39,844 nucleotides of DNA from a virus. Of this stretch, positions 18,726-26,020 are shown piece by piece. Both the position numbers and the translations under genes were made by a program. How positions within the stretch are numbered: position 1 is the first letter of the stretch; each line of letters begins with the position of its first letter. Location of the stretch: the IMG/VR virus record IMGVR_UViG_3300008954_000112, positions 1 to 39,844 of that record; one strand, 5' to 3'. The notes under the pieces are model-generated. The model ran no database searches and had not been told where the DNA came from. It saw only the letters and a list, made by a program, of their open reading frames with translations.

Positions 18726-21700
18726 ATGAAGTTCGCACACATAGCGGATACTCATATCCGAAATCTGAAGTTTCATTATGAATATCGAAAAGTCTTTGAG
18801 AGGTTGTATGAAATACTCAAGGAACAGGAAGTAGATTATATCGTCCACTGCGGTGATATTGCACACACTAAGACACAAATTTCACCAGAGTTTGTTGAGA
18901 TGGCGTCCAACTTCTTTACTAGTCTGGCAACCATCGCACCGACGTATATCATTCTCGGGAACCATGATGGCAATTTGAAGAACAGCAGCCGTCAGGACGC
19001 ACTGTCTCCGATTATTAATGCCTTGGATAATCCCAACCTGCACTTGCTTAAAGGCGCGGGAGAGACACTTGTGGGCAACGATTATTGCCTGAATGTGTTG
19101 AGCGTTTTTGATGAGGACAATTGGGTAAAGCCCTCTGATGATAGCAAGATTAACATTGCTTTGTATCATGGCTCAGTATCTGGCGTCGAAACGGATTCGG
19201 GCTGGGTGATGCAACACGGAGAACACCCTATTGATATTTTTGAGGGGCACGATTTCGCATTCCTTGGAGACATTCACAAGACTAATCAAATCCTTGACAC
19301 CGAAGGTCGTGTCCGGTATTGCGGTTCTACTGTACAGCAGAACCATGGAGAGTCGAATGACAAGGGGTTCTTGATTTGGGACATTCAGAACAAAGATGAT
19401 TTTGAAGTTGAACATTATGTTCTAGAAAATCCAAAGCCCTTCGTTACAATTAATTTAACCCCCAAGGGAAGAATCCCCCGTGGCACGATTGTACCTGCTG
19501 GTGCAAGGCTGCGCTTGGTGGCTAACTACGGCATCCCTCTTGACCGCCTCAAGCGGGCTGTGGACGTTGCCAAGAAGCGTTTCAAGCCTGAGTCCATTAC
19601 ATTCCTCAACAGGACAGCAGGCGACCGTGGAAGCGTCGATATGGACGGTGACCTCCAAAAAGAAAACCTCCGCGATATCGCTGTGCAAGAAGGGTTGATT
19701 AAAGAATTTTTGAGTGATTACGAGATTGAAGATGAGGTTCTTGAGCAGGTTTATAAGATTAATCAAAGGTACAATTCTATTGTAGAATCTCAAGAAGAAG
19801 TACAGAGAAATGTAAACTGGACGCTGAAGACGCTGGAGTTTGACAACCTTTTCAACTACGGGGAAGGCAACAAGGTTGAGTTTGAACACTTGGATGGCAT
19901 CGTTGGAATTTTTGGGAAGAATTTTTCTGGGAAGTCAAGTATTATTGACAGCCTCTTGTGGACTCTTTTCAATTCTACTTCCAAACGTAATCGAAAGAGT
20001 TTGGATATTATTAATCAGAATCGCGAGTACGGTCGAGGACTCGTAACAATTGAAATTGGTGGAAAGCAGTTCACTATTGAGCGACGTGCAGAGAAGTATA
20101 TTAAGAAACTCCGTGGGGAAGAATCGGTCGAAGCGAAGACAACACTAGAATTCTGGGTTGAAGATACGGTGACGGGAGAAAAGTTGTCACTGAATGGCGA
20201 GACTCGGAACAACACGGATAAGAACATTAGAAAGTATTTCGGTACACTTGAGGACTTTCTTTTGACTTCCATGTCATCCCAGCTTGATGCACTGGCATTC
20301 ATTGGTGAAGGTTCATCAAGGCGTAAGGAAATCCTTGCTAAGTTTCTTGACTTGGAATTCTTTGAGTTGAAGTATCGTCTTTGCAAGGATTCCGCTGCCG
20401 ATATGAAGGGTGCCATCAAACGTCTGGAAGAAATTGATTTTGAGGAAGGCATTAGCGAAGTAACAGGGCGGCTTGAAGCGACTCTTACCGACACTGCTGC
20501 TCAACAGTCCCGCTGTGAGGTGCTGAAGGGCGAGATAGATAGTGCAGCGGAGCAACATCGAACTCTTGTTGCAACAATCGAAGCAACGCCAACTAAGATG
20601 ATAGACATTGAAGAAGTCCGTTCCATGCTTACCAAGACCGAAGAACAGATAAAGAAGAAGGTAGACCGAAATTATATTTTGGGCAAGAACCTTAAAACGA
20701 ATATCGAAACCCTTACAAAAATTGAGAGTTTTGAACGCCAGTTTGATGTGGACTCTTATCAGGAGAAGCAGAAAAAGATTGGGGAATATCGTGAAGACTT
20801 GGACGAGTTAGACCGCCTTATTGTCAAAGCCGAAACTAAGAAGACGGTTGAGGAAAAGAAGGTTGAATTGCTCAACCAAGTGCCCTGCGGCGAAGAATTT
20901 AGCCACTGCAAGTTCATCCGCGATGCTTATGCTGCTTTAGAAAACCTTGGCATCACCAAGGATAGGATAGAGGGGCTATCTGATAAGAAGTCCGAGGCTA
21001 CTAAGGGGCTTGATGTGCTTGCTCCCGAGGTGGTGGAGGGTCATTTAGATAAATATCATCGGGTGTTGGAGAAGCGGTCGGCTCTTATAACAGAAAATGC
21101 CAAGTTTGAGGTTGAAAATGCCAAAAATAAGACAAAGATTATTAAACTGAAGACCGATGCTTCGACATTACAGGAAGAAATCACTCTTTACGAAGAAAAT
21201 AGGGAAGCGATAGAGAGCCTAGAGTCATTAATCCTTCAAAAGTCAGAACTGGAATCGGACATAAGCGATAAAAAGGTTGAAATTGAAGAATGTCAGACCG
21301 CTGTACATGAAATGTACCGTACACACGGGTTTTTACAGCAAAAGTTGGAGAATTTTATGACCCAACAGCAAGAATTAGAGAATTTGAGGGGGCAATACTC
21401 GGCAAGCGACTTGTTCATGAGTTGTATGCACTCAAACGGCATCTCCTTGGACGTTATCAAGCGAGAACTGCCAAGAATCAACGGGGAAATTGCCAAAGTG
21501 CTTGCAAATGTTGTAGATTTTGAAGTTTTCATGGAAAATGACGAAAAAAGGCTTGACATTCTGATTAAACACCCTAAGTTTGACCCACGCCCTCTGGAGA
21601 TGGGTTCTGGAGCAGAAAAAACGATAGCTGCGATGGCAATTCGCCTTGCATTGCTCAATGTGTCTTCAATGCCAAAGGGTGATGTGTTTATTCTTGATGA

Positions 21701-21875
21701 ACCGGGCACCGCGCTTGATGAAGAAAACATGGAAGGCTTTGTTCGTATCCTCGACGTTGTTAGAGCATACTATAAAACTGTTCTGCTGATTTCCCACTTG
21801 GATAGCTTGAAAGATAGCGTTGACACGCAGATTTCTATTGACAAGAAATCGAAGATGGCATATGTGAATCAGTAA
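18726..21875 (+). CDS. sbcDC-like (gp47-gp46): Fused Mre11-Rad50 (SbcD-SbcC; T4 gp47-gp46) nuclease/ATPase
   Basis: One uninterrupted 1,049-residue frame carries both halves of the DNA end-processing complex. Residues 1-340 are an Mre11/SbcD metallophosphoesterase: D8-x-H10, G43-D44, G78-N-H80-D81, H148 and G-D-x-H184. Residues 370-1049 are a Rad50/SbcC ATPase: Walker A at 397-405 (GKNFSGKSS), long coiled coils either side of a hook-like C721-x6-C728, an MGSGAEK signature in place of LSGGE, and Walker B at 987-992 (VFILDE). In T4 these are separate proteins that resect double-strand ends for recombination-dependent replication. T4 gene order, 47 before 46, is kept here. AGGGAG precedes the ATG. 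The hook is atypical, because the usual zinc hook is C-x-x-C. No stop or reinitiation site is seen between the halves. Confidence 0.9.
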   Translation: MKFAHIADTHIRNLKFHYEYRKVFERLYEILKEQEVDYIVHCGDIAHTKTQISPEFVEMASNFFTSLATIAPTYIILGNHDGNLKNSSRQDALSPIINALDNPNLHLLKGAGETLVGNDYCLNVLSVFDEDNWVKPSDDSKINIALYHGSVSGVETDSGWVMQHGEHPIDIFEGHDFAFLGDIHKTNQILDTEGRVRYCGSTVQQNHGESNDKGFLIWDIQNKDDFEVEHYVLENPKPFVTINLTPKGRIPRGTIVPAGARLRLVANYGIPLDRLKRAVDVAKKRFKPESITFLNRTAGDRGSVDMDGDLQKENLRDIAVQEGLIKEFLSDYEIEDEVLEQVYKINQRYNSIVESQEEVQRNVNWTLKTLEFDNLFNYGEGNKVEFEHLDGIVGIFGKNFSGKSSIIDSLLWTLFNSTSKRNRKSLDIINQNREYGRGLVTIEIGGKQFTIERRAEKYIKKLRGEESVEAKTTLEFWVEDTVTGEKLSLNGETRNNTDKNIRKYFGTLEDFLLTSMSSQLDALAFIGEGSSRRKEILAKFLDLEFFELKYRLCKDSAADMKGAIKRLEEIDFEEGISEVTGRLEATLTDTAAQQSRCEVLKGEIDSAAEQHRTLVATIEATPTKMIDIEEVRSMLTKTEEQIKKKVDRNYILGKNLKTNIETLTKIESFERQFDVDSYQEKQKKIGEYREDLDELDRLIVKAETKKTVEEKKVELLNQVPCGEEFSHCKFIRDAYAALENLGITKDRIEGLSDKKSEATKGLDVLAPEVVEGHLDKYHRVLEKRSALITENAKFEVENAKNKTKIIKLKTDASTLQEEITLYEENREAIESLESLILQKSELESDISDKKVEIEECQTAVHEMYRTHGFLQQKLENFMTQQQELENLRGQYSASDLFMSCMHSNGISLDVIKRELPRINGEIAKVLANVVDFEVFMENDEKRLDILIKHPKFDPRPLEMGSGAEKTIAAMAIRLALLNVSSMPKGDVFILDEPGTALDEENMEGFVRILDVVRAYYKTVLLISHLDSLKDSVDTQISIDKKSKMAYVNQ

Positions 21876-21888
21876 TTTTACCATTTCC

Positions 21889-21902
21889 CTCCTATTTATA
21901 TT
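21889..21902 (+). promoter_or_regulatory. CCTATTTATA motif, candidate late promoter for lysis genes
   Basis: CTATTTATA at 21892-21900 lies in the 49-base gap between the Mre11-Rad50 fusion and the holin-like gene, 25 bases before the start codon. It matches the core found upstream of 13654 and 37208. An AGGGAGG ribosome site lies between motif and start. Confidence 0.45.
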
Positions 21903-21924
21903 AACACATTTAGGGAGGTTTTAA

Positions 21925-22128
21925 ATGATGGATAGAGTTAAGGCATTTGCCGATAAACATGTAGAGCGATTTATTTCTAGAAAGTTTTTAGCGTGGCTGA
22001 CAGCCACCGGGCTATGCGGCTACGGTGTCGTTAGCAGCAGCGATTGGGTGGCAGTTACACTGGCATATATTGGAACACAGGCGTTGGTTGATATGGCAAC
22101 AGCTTGGAAACATGGACCGAGGGGATAG
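21925..22128 (+). CDS. Small holin-like membrane protein
   Basis: A 67-residue protein with two predicted membrane segments (about residues 21-36 and 40-57), joined by a short Ser-rich turn, with a basic amphipathic N-terminus and a short charged tail. This size and topology suit a class II holin, the protein that permeabilises the inner membrane to time lysis. The start has a strong AGGGAGG site and two adjacent ATG codons (21925 and 21928). The following genes look spanin-like, which supports a lysis role. Holin families are too diverse to identify by eye, and an unrelated small membrane protein is possible. No endolysin lies in the window. Confidence 0.5.
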   Translation: MMDRVKAFADKHVERFISRKFLAWLTATGLCGYGVVSSSDWVAVTLAYIGTQALVDMATAWKHGPRG

Positions 22129-22130
22129 AT

Positions 22131-22526
22131 TTGTTAACTTGGCTTGCAGTAAAAGAATTCTTTAAGAAGGCTTGGAAGTTTGCTGTTGACCAGTGGCTAT
22201 TTTTCTTAGCCACTGCCATCGGCGTTCTGGGATTTATCGTAGGCACACGCGGCAACAAGGCGAAGGAGGTGTTAGACCTCCGACGCCAAGCCGAAGAAGA
22301 AGAACGAGTAGCCCGACAAAACGCGCAAGAGCGAACCGAAGAAGCCATGCGGATTCTCAATGAAAAGCTTAACAGCCTCAGTGAAGAACAGCGCGAAGCT
22401 GCGGGCGCAATCATCAGAGAACACGGCGAAGACTTTGAGAAAGAAATACTTGAAAATCGAGACAAGCCGATTGGCGATGTCGTGGGTGAATTAGCTGCGA
22501 AGTATGGATTGACCAAGGTAGAATAG
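22131..22526 (+). CDS. Membrane-anchored coiled-coil protein, spanin-like (TTG start)
   Basis: I place the start at TTG 22131, two bases after the previous stop, because GAGGGG lies about seven bases before it; an in-frame TTG at 22104 would overlap the holin-like gene. The 131-residue product has one membrane segment at about 22-38, then a highly charged, Glu/Arg-rich helix (about 43-105) likely to form a coiled coil, and a compact C-terminus. This is the plan of an inner-membrane spanin such as lambda Rz, which bridges to the outer membrane after the cell wall is cut. Gene position next to a holin-like gene agrees. The orientation in the membrane is not proven, and a structural scaffold role is an alternative. 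Confidence 0.5.
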   Translation: MLTWLAVKEFFKKAWKFAVDQWLFFLATAIGVLGFIVGTRGNKAKEVLDLRRQAEEEERVARQNAQERTEEAMRILNEKLNSLSEEQREAAGAIIREHGEDFEKEILENRDKPIGDVVGELAAKYGLTKVE

Positions 22527-22539
22527 GGTAGGAGCGAAT

Positions 22540-23016
22540 ATGAGAAAATTAATTGCTATGATGACAGCGGCATCTTTATTTGTTTCCACCGTTGCCATGG
22601 CTGATGACCCAGCGGCTACACTGCCCCAGCCACCGGCTGGGTTAAGTTTAAATTTAGATTTGCGGGTGATGGATTTGAATGCAGGCGAGACTGCCCCGTT
22701 TAGCGGAATCCTTTTAACCACAGATGCAATGACAAAAATCCAATATGACCACACGCTGAGTCTGTCTCTTGCGGAGAATAATTATAGATTTTCTTTGCTG
22801 CGCGTTCAGTTACAGTTGGAGACGGAGCAAACGCTTCGCTTGTCTGAGCGGACGATGCATGAGGAAATTTTTGGTTCCCAGCTAAGAAGAATTGAATCAC
22901 TGGAGGAAATTGCGATTAGTAAGCGACCAGACTGGGTGCTACCCGTTGCGATTCTGACATCATTTGTTGTTGGTGCAGGCGTCACCGTTGGGATTACATA
23001 TGCGGTGAACCAATGA
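22540..23016 (+). CDS. Secreted protein with C-terminal membrane anchor
   Basis: The 158-residue product starts after a GGTAGGAG site. Residues 1-21 form a clear signal peptide ending AMA before DD. The mature part has a short Pro-rich segment, a G-E-x-A-P-F-S-G-I-L-L strand, then a helical region of about 60 residues, and a hydrophobic segment at about 132-156 that should anchor it in the inner membrane. The product would sit in the periplasm, tethered at its C-terminus. It follows the spanin-like gene, so a lysis or superinfection role is possible. It has no lipobox cysteine, so it is not a standard unimolecular spanin. I do not recognise a named family. Confidence 0.55.
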   Translation: MRKLIAMMTAASLFVSTVAMADDPAATLPQPPAGLSLNLDLRVMDLNAGETAPFSGILLTTDAMTKIQYDHTLSLSLAENNYRFSLLRVQLQLETEQTLRLSERTMHEEIFGSQLRRIESLEEIAISKRPDWVLPVAILTSFVVGAGVTVGITYAVNQ

Positions 23017-23399
23017 GTGAAAAAAAGAATTGGGACCGCATTGCAAAGATAGAAAAGGCAGTTAAAGAGCAGTATGGCGATGAAGCTGTAATGAACCCCA
23101 AAGCGGAATGGACTGATGAAGCCGAGATAAGTTATCTTGAGCAGTTGAAGCAGATGGCTGAGAAAGAAAGGCTCTGGCGTTCCAAGACAGAAAAGGTCGA
23201 AGTCGATGAGGGCTTTTTTGTTTCCAAGAAACTACTTAACACTGAAGACATGGCTGCTAGAGATTGCCCTGTATGCAAAAACTATTCTTTCGACCCGAAA
23301 GACGATTTGTATATGAATAAATTTCAGTGCTGCTGGTCTTGCTATATTGACCACATACAAGGAAGAGAGGAAAGATGGAATGACGGCTGGCGACCCTAA
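23013..23399 (+). CDS. Small protein with C-terminal zinc ribbon
   Basis: A 128-residue protein whose ATG overlaps the previous stop (ATGA), implying coupled translation. The first 75 residues are charged and helical. The C-terminal part holds C85-P-V-C88 and C106-C-W-S-C110, four or five cysteines arranged as two knuckles 18 residues apart, which should bind one zinc ion. No DNA-binding or enzymatic motif is evident outside the ribbon. It could be a regulator, a packaging factor or a structural adaptor. Its place just ahead of small genes that lead to the terminase does not settle this. It overlaps the next gene by 20 bases. Confidence 0.6.
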   Translation: MSEKKNWDRIAKIEKAVKEQYGDEAVMNPKAEWTDEAEISYLEQLKQMAEKERLWRSKTEKVEVDEGFFVSKKLLNTEDMAARDCPVCKNYSFDPKDDLYMNKFQCCWSCYIDHIQGREERWNDGWRP

Positions 23400-24072
23400 A
23401 TATAACATCACCCAACAACAATACGAACGGGTGGTAAAAGAAGAATTTGTTTCGATGCTCCAAGAAGAATATGGAGATAGCGTTCTGGAAGAAGGTTTCT
23501 GGGATAAGCTAAAAGGCGGTGGAAAGAAAATCGTCAAATCATATGTTAATGTTTTCAAGGCTTATGCAGAGGTGGTCGAAGACCTACTCGGGCTTGAGCC
23601 TGATGACCCGAAGATGGATGCCGTGGGAGAAGAAGTCCCAGACCCAGAAGAACTTGCACAGGATGTAGCATCTGGCGAAGGCGATGCCGCAGGCGAGGCG
23701 ATGGACGATATGGAGGCTAACCTTGACGCACTCAAGGGCAAAGCAGCCGATGACCCCGAAGCAGCCAAGAAGGTCGATGCCCTGATTGCACAGGTTCGCC
23801 AGCAGGGTGACGCCATGGCGCAAGCTTCCGGCGGCGCGTCAGGCGGTGGACCCGAAGGTGAAGGCGGGGGAGAGCCGACAGAGGACTCTCCTGCTTTATT
23901 GGATTTGCTTGACGCTGTTGCAGACGAGTGGGACGAAATTCAAGGTAAGACCAAAGACGGCAGCTTGAAGAAGGCAATGGGCTATATCGAAAAGATTGCT
24001 CTTGCTGAAATTAAACGACAGCGCGGGCTTAAAAAGCTAAGGGCTGTAAGGGAGAAAAGAAAAAATGGCTGA
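23380..24072 (+). CDS. Acidic protein with IIxEE-type N-terminal tag
   Basis: I choose ATG 23380 (230 residues) because GAGAGG lies nine bases before it; an upstream TTG at 23347 has no such site. Residues 9-22 have the form N-I-T, three residues, Y, two residues, V-V-K-E-E-F, which aligns without gaps to the N-termini of the genes at 25182 and 26499. A second E-E-G-F-W-D-K-L-K motif follows near residue 37. The centre is acidic and Ala-rich (about 70-140), then a Gly-rich linker (about 148-170), then a basic C-terminal helix. Composition and position suggest an internal head or scaffold-associated protein, but no function is recognised. It overlaps the following start by eight bases. Confidence 0.6.
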   Translation: MTAGDPKYNITQQQYERVVKEEFVSMLQEEYGDSVLEEGFWDKLKGGGKKIVKSYVNVFKAYAEVVEDLLGLEPDDPKMDAVGEEVPDPEELAQDVASGEGDAAGEAMDDMEANLDALKGKAADDPEAAKKVDALIAQVRQQGDAMAQASGGASGGGPEGEGGGEPTEDSPALLDLLDAVADEWDEIQGKTKDGSLKKAMGYIEKIALAEIKRQRGLKKLRAVREKRKNG

Positions 24073-24619
24073 AATGAGCGTATTAGATATCGTTAGAGGT
24101 ATCTCACAAGCAGTTGCAAATGTGCATGATGGTGCCCTCGACGAAGATGGAAATCCAGTTAAGATTGGGCTTCGCAGAGAAGAAGAAGTAGGCATCCGCG
24201 ACCCCCGCGTCATGGATGGCTTTCGCGTTTCTATGGTCGGCAACCAGTTACAGGTTAAATACCACAGCGAGGTCACGATGGATGAAGCCCACGATAAGAA
24301 TTTTGAATCAGACCTTGGCTCTCGGCTTGAGAACATTGCTTCATTTATTAAAAAAGAATACCGCAAGGTCACCAAGTCATCCTTAAATTTGAAGAAGGTT
24401 GGCGACATGGATGCTTATGTGCAGTCTGTCGGTGCCCACCGCAATTGGGTTCAGGCTACCTGTATTTATGAGGTTGGCTCTTTGGGCGAGGATGTTGAAC
24501 CAGCCCTTCAAGGCTCCAGCGAAGACAGGCTTGATAAGTCCATCAGAAGCTGGCTTGACCAAGGCAGAAAGGGGAAGGCTAAGAACGACAAGCGTCCTGC
24601 CGAGAAGGAGGACAAGTGA
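24065..24619 (+). CDS. Conserved phage protein of unknown function, 184 aa
   Basis: Starts at ATG 24065 inside the end of the previous gene, with a GGGAG site upstream. The product begins MSVLDIVRGISQA after four residues and includes a GLRREE motif, an R-x-M-D-G-F strand at about 46-51, a Y-H-S-E-V segment and a lysine-rich acidic tail. It looks like a compact globular alpha/beta domain with no cysteine cluster or nucleotide-binding motif. From memory, proteins with this opening are widespread in marine myoviruses, usually unnamed. A virion role, perhaps at the neck or head completion, would suit its place between small genes and the terminase, but that is only an inference from context. Confidence 0.6.
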   Translation: MAEMSVLDIVRGISQAVANVHDGALDEDGNPVKIGLRREEEVGIRDPRVMDGFRVSMVGNQLQVKYHSEVTMDEAHDKNFESDLGSRLENIASFIKKEYRKVTKSSLNLKKVGDMDAYVQSVGAHRNWVQATCIYEVGSLGEDVEPALQGSSEDRLDKSIRSWLDQGRKGKAKNDKRPAEKEDK

Positions 24620-24936
24620 TGCGAAGAAAACATAAGAAGTTTATTGACCCCCGTTACTTTATGAATGAGAAGGCTGAAATGCCTCGGTATGATGAGCAAG
24701 ATGCCCCGTATGACACGGAAGCCGAAGCGCAACATCAACAGGAAGAAGATGCAGAGGACCAAGCACAAACAGAAGCTGCAAGGCAGATTTTATCGCACCT
24801 TTCCCAGATTCAAGAGATTTTGGAATCAGACGCAGCCCGTTTTCTGGGGCAAGGGGATACACGCCCCATCATAGGAAACATCACCGCAGCCCACGACCAT
24901 TTTAAAGATTTGGTCCAATACTTGGAGAAATACTAA
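24619..24936 (+). CDS. Small protein with KKFI(D/N)PRYF N-terminal tag, copy 1
   Basis: A 105-residue protein starting at ATG 24619, overlapping the previous stop as TGATG, with an AAGGAGG site upstream. An extra GTG at 24616 is not needed. Residues 6-17 (KKFIDPRYFMNE) match the same positions of the next gene almost exactly, while the rest of the two proteins differs. The M-N-E at 15-17 resembles the [LI]-x-E sites cut by T4-type prohead proteases. The central part is very acidic and Gln-rich, and the C-terminus is helical. I infer an internal head protein delivered by a targeting tag, but this is untested. Confidence 0.55.
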   Translation: MRRKHKKFIDPRYFMNEKAEMPRYDEQDAPYDTEAEAQHQQEEDAEDQAQTEAARQILSHLSQIQEILESDAARFLGQGDTRPIIGNITAAHDHFKDLVQYLEKY

Positions 24937-24937
24937 A

Positions 24938-25171
24938 ATGAGCAGAAATAGAAAAAAGTTTATCAACCCCAGATATTTTTTGAATGAAACGGTAGAAGAG
25001 CCGCAGCAGTTTGCTGGAGATTTAGATACCGTCGCAGCGGCAAGCGAAGAAATTGAAAGAGTCCTCAATCAATTGTCCGACAGTGGGGTAGACAACGCCG
25101 GGTTAAAGGCTCTGCCCCAGAACATCATTAAGGACATTGATGATGGATTTGTTACAGGCTACATAACATAG
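24938..25171 (+). CDS. Small protein with KKFI(D/N)PRYF N-terminal tag, copy 2
   Basis: A 77-residue protein that follows the previous stop by one base; GGAG lies about 12 bases upstream. Residues 6-17 (KKFINPRYFLNE) repeat the tag of the preceding gene at the same position, with L-N-E at 15-17 as a possible prohead-protease site. After the tag the protein is acidic and helical and ends in a short V-T-G-Y-I-T. Beyond the tag I see no similarity between the pair, which suggests the tag, not the body, is the shared functional unit. It may be a scaffold accessory or an internal head protein; the function is unknown. Confidence 0.55.
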   Translation: MSRNRKKFINPRYFLNETVEEPQQFAGDLDTVAAASEEIERVLNQLSDSGVDNAGLKALPQNIIKDIDDGFVTGYIT

Positions 25172-25181
25172 GAGAACCGAC

Positions 25182-26018
25182 ATGAAAATCACCAAAGGAC
25201 GATTAAAACAAATTATCACAGAAGAAATGGGCAATCTTAGGCGCAACCCCAACGGCGGCACCTCTTTGTCTGAAGCCCAAACCCCAACCATACTCGCTGC
25301 CATTCAACTACAAAACGAGGCTAAACGTGCAGCAATGGCGCTGCTGGATGCCTCTAAGGAATTCGCACAGATGCCAAGCCATGAACCTGCAAGTTCGGTA
25401 GCCAGCTTTGTTGAAAAAAAGGCAAACCTTATTGTTGATGTGATGGTTGAGCAGGGGCGCCACCTTACTTCTTACCATAATTATCAGAATGACCTCGCTG
25501 AAGGCGATGACCATTCCAGAACAATTACTCAAATTGAAACAATCGGCGATGTCGTTCTTGAGGTCGTGGGTATGGTTGACAACCCAGAAGCTGTTGAACG
25601 GCTTGAGAGGGTTGACCAAATGGTTACTGACCTTCTCGCACAAATGCAGGGTGTGTCGCAAGGTGCCGACGCTGATGGATACAGTAAAATAGCGGGTCAA
25701 CGTCCAATGCAAGAAGACCTCGCCAGTGATACAGCCAAGGCTTATGCCAGTCTTGACAGTGCTTTGTCGCAGGCTGAACAGATGGCAGACGAATTGGTCG
25801 GCATCGAAGAATATATTAGTGACCCTGATGTTGCAGAGGTTGCTGCACAATCAACACAAGGGCTTGTTGCTGCTTTGGATGCCACCAGCACCGCTGCACA
25901 GCAGCTTGTCGGTGTGGTCGATGATGAGTTGGGGGCAGGCGATGAAAAGAAAACACAACTTCGACATGCAGGCGTACCCGGCGCAAAGTCAGTAAAAGAA
26001 ATTGAACGAGGGCGATAA
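25182..26018 (+). CDS. Helical protein with IIxEE-type N-terminal tag
   Basis: A 278-residue protein with a TAGGAG site before the ATG. Residues 1-16 read MKITKGRLKQIITEEM, the clearest example of a tag shared with the genes at 23380 and 26499. The body is almost wholly helical, Ala/Glu/Gln-rich, with long heptad-like stretches at about 40-130 and 180-250, and a basic tail ending in E-R-G-R. I recognise no catalytic site or DNA-binding motif. It could be a prohead core component or an internal protein packaged with the genome. A TerS-like role is also possible from its place ahead of the terminase, but the length and fold do not clearly fit. Confidence 0.55.
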   Translation: MKITKGRLKQIITEEMGNLRRNPNGGTSLSEAQTPTILAAIQLQNEAKRAAMALLDASKEFAQMPSHEPASSVASFVEKKANLIVDVMVEQGRHLTSYHNYQNDLAEGDDHSRTITQIETIGDVVLEVVGMVDNPEAVERLERVDQMVTDLLAQMQGVSQGADADGYSKIAGQRPMQEDLASDTAKAYASLDSALSQAEQMADELVGIEEYISDPDVAEVAAQSTQGLVAALDATSTAAQQLVGVVDDELGAGDEKKTQLRHAGVPGAKSVKEIERGR

Positions 26019-26020
26019 CG

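Noticed and set aside
19455-19889. 144-residue open frame on the - strand
   Set aside because: It lies opposite the Mre11-Rad50 fusion; no other - strand gene is supported anywhere in the window.
21886-21918. Hairpin between CCTCC and GGAGG hiding the holin-like ribosome site
   Set aside because: Only five pairs form, with a loop of about 20 bases and no extension on either side. It is too weak to claim.
25308-25850. 180-residue open frame on the - strand
   Set aside because: It lies fully opposite a + strand gene that has a strong ribosome site and a coherent helical product. The - strand product has no family features and its start lacks a ribosome site; it is a shadow frame.
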